From Epsilonproteobacteria bacterium UBA6211 (GTDB taxonomy: Bacteria; Campylobacterota; Campylobacteria; Campylobacterales; Arcobacteraceae): a stretch of DNA of 15,253 bases. Shown here one piece after another: positions 14,621 through 15,253 of this stretch. A program made the translations under genes and the position numbers. Location: positions 1 to 15,253 of the forward strand of contig DISL01000086.1 of the NCBI GenBank assembly GCA_002421845.1, in the 5' to 3' direction. Numbering within the stretch: the stretch's first letter is position 1; each line of letters begins with the position of its first letter. The notes beneath the pieces are model-generated. The model had not been told where the DNA came from and did not search any database. It saw only the letters and a list, made by a program, of their open reading frames with translations.

Positions 14621-15253
14621 CGCTTCCCAATCGTCATTAGAAGCTTTTGAAGGTGTTATCTTTTGAATACTAGGTTTAGCTGTTTTTTTCACTTCACCTT
14701 GAACCCTTAAACCTTCACTTTTGCTTTTTGCTTTTACATCAGGAACTTTAACATGTGAGTTATCTTGTTTAAGTGTTTTAGCTTGAATACTTTCTTTCCC
14801 AATAAACATTTTAGATTCAGCATCATTTACTATAATTCTTGCAATTTCACTTGTTGCTGTTGCTATTTCTTGTGTCTGACCTGCTACCATTGCATTTTGT
14901 TGTGTTTGTTGGTCTAGTTGAGTTACAGCATCATTGATTTGTTCTATACCTTGAAGTTGCTCTTTACTAGCCATTTCAACATCCGATATGATGGTGATAG
15001 TATGAGAGATGTTTTTATTTAGTTCTGTATACCCTCTTATCATCTTATCTGCTATTGCTTTACCTTCATTTGCTTTTGATGTAGCTCGTTCTACTATATC
15101 TTTTATCTCTTTTGCAGCTTCAGCACTTCTTGAAGCTAGATTTCTAACCTCTGCAGCAACTACCGCAAACCCTTTTCCTGCTTCACCTGCAGTAGCAGCT
15201 TCAACTGCAGCATTTAAACTTAAGATATTTGTTTGGAATGCTATTTGGTCTAT
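14615..15253 (-). CDS. Methyl-accepting chemotaxis protein, C-terminal part
   Basis: The last 212 residues of a chemoreceptor whose start lies beyond the right edge; the frame is open to 15253. The highly conserved signalling tip that binds CheA and CheW is present at once (IDQIAFQTN, LNAAVEAA, GKGFAVVAAEVRNLA). It is followed by the descending coiled coil with QQTQQNAMVAGQTQ. After the coil comes a flexible K- and S-rich linker of about 60 residues, ending in DDWEAF. This matches the xWxxF tether (NWETF in E. coli) that recruits CheR/CheB. The sensor domain is not in the window, so the ligand is unknown. It converges with the 69-residue gene across the heptamer arrays. Confidence 0.96.
   Translation of the reverse strand: MDQIAFQTNILSLNAAVEAATAGEAGKGFAVVAAEVRNLASRSAEAAKEIKDIVERATSKANEGKAIADKMIRGYTELNKNISHTITIISDVEMASKEQLQGIEQINDAVTQLDQQTQQNAMVAGQTQEIATATSEIARIIVNDAESKMFIGKESIQAKTLKQDNSHVKVPDVKAKSKSEGLRVQGEVKKTAKPSIQKITPSKASNDDWEAF

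Noticed and set aside
1..15253. CRISPR array, transposon, prophage or toxin-antitoxin module
   Set aside because: No spaced direct repeats, transposase, integrase or paired small toxin/antitoxin genes were seen; the two small proteins are 164 nt apart on opposite strands.

Overview
The window looks like the chromosome of an AT-rich member of the Campylobacterota (Arcobacter/Sulfurimonas-like; genus not resolved). Three things point there: low G+C throughout, the gene order rpmE-rsmI-rlmB-(periplasmic protein)-aminotransferase-hom, which as I recall resembles the order around Cj0149c-Cj0155c in Campylobacter jejuni, and the density of c-di-GMP, hemerythrin and chemoreceptor genes typical of these bacteria. 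No insertion sequence, phage gene, CRISPR array, tRNA or rRNA was seen. Base and codon use look uniform, so nothing suggests recent transfer.

Left part (1-7445), an iron/oxygen/c-di-GMP neighbourhood. On the minus strand a FIST-PAS-GGDEF-EAL protein (408-3191) is followed 9 nt later by a bacteriohemerythrin with all seven di-iron ligands (398 to beyond the left edge). Diverging from it are feoA and feoB, which overlap by one base and sit behind a candidate Fur box. Directly after feoB is a membrane-bound diguanylate cyclase whose periplasmic sensor domain carries one CxxCH haem-c motif. By motif, the flanking enzymes are opposed: the left one has a degraded GGDEF and a complete EAL (predicted phosphodiesterase), and the right one has a complete GGDEF with an RxxD inhibition site (predicted cyclase).

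Middle part (7447-13046), a tightly packed minus-strand operon running from rpmE to a cytochrome c. It contains rpmE (L31), rsmI (16S rRNA methyltransferase), an rlmB-type 23S rRNA methyltransferase, a periplasmic protein of unknown function, an AlaC-type aminotransferase, hom with its ACT domain, and a small secreted cytochrome c. Gaps are 2-20 nt. A strong extended -10 promoter for rpmE overlaps the miaA stop codon. The operon ends convergently, with 1 nt between its last stop and that of the haem-c cyclase.

Right part (13042-15253): miaA, a 75-residue unknown protein, a 164-bp repeat-rich divergent intergenic region, a 69-residue single-pass membrane protein, two facing heptamer arrays, and the C-terminal 212 residues of a methyl-accepting chemotaxis protein ending in a CheR/CheB-type tether (DWEAF).

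The strongest candidate for an unusual system is the left part: ferrous iron uptake bracketed by a predicted c-di-GMP breaker (with a hemerythrin partner) and a predicted haem-c-sensing c-di-GMP maker. That linkage is inference from gene order and motifs.
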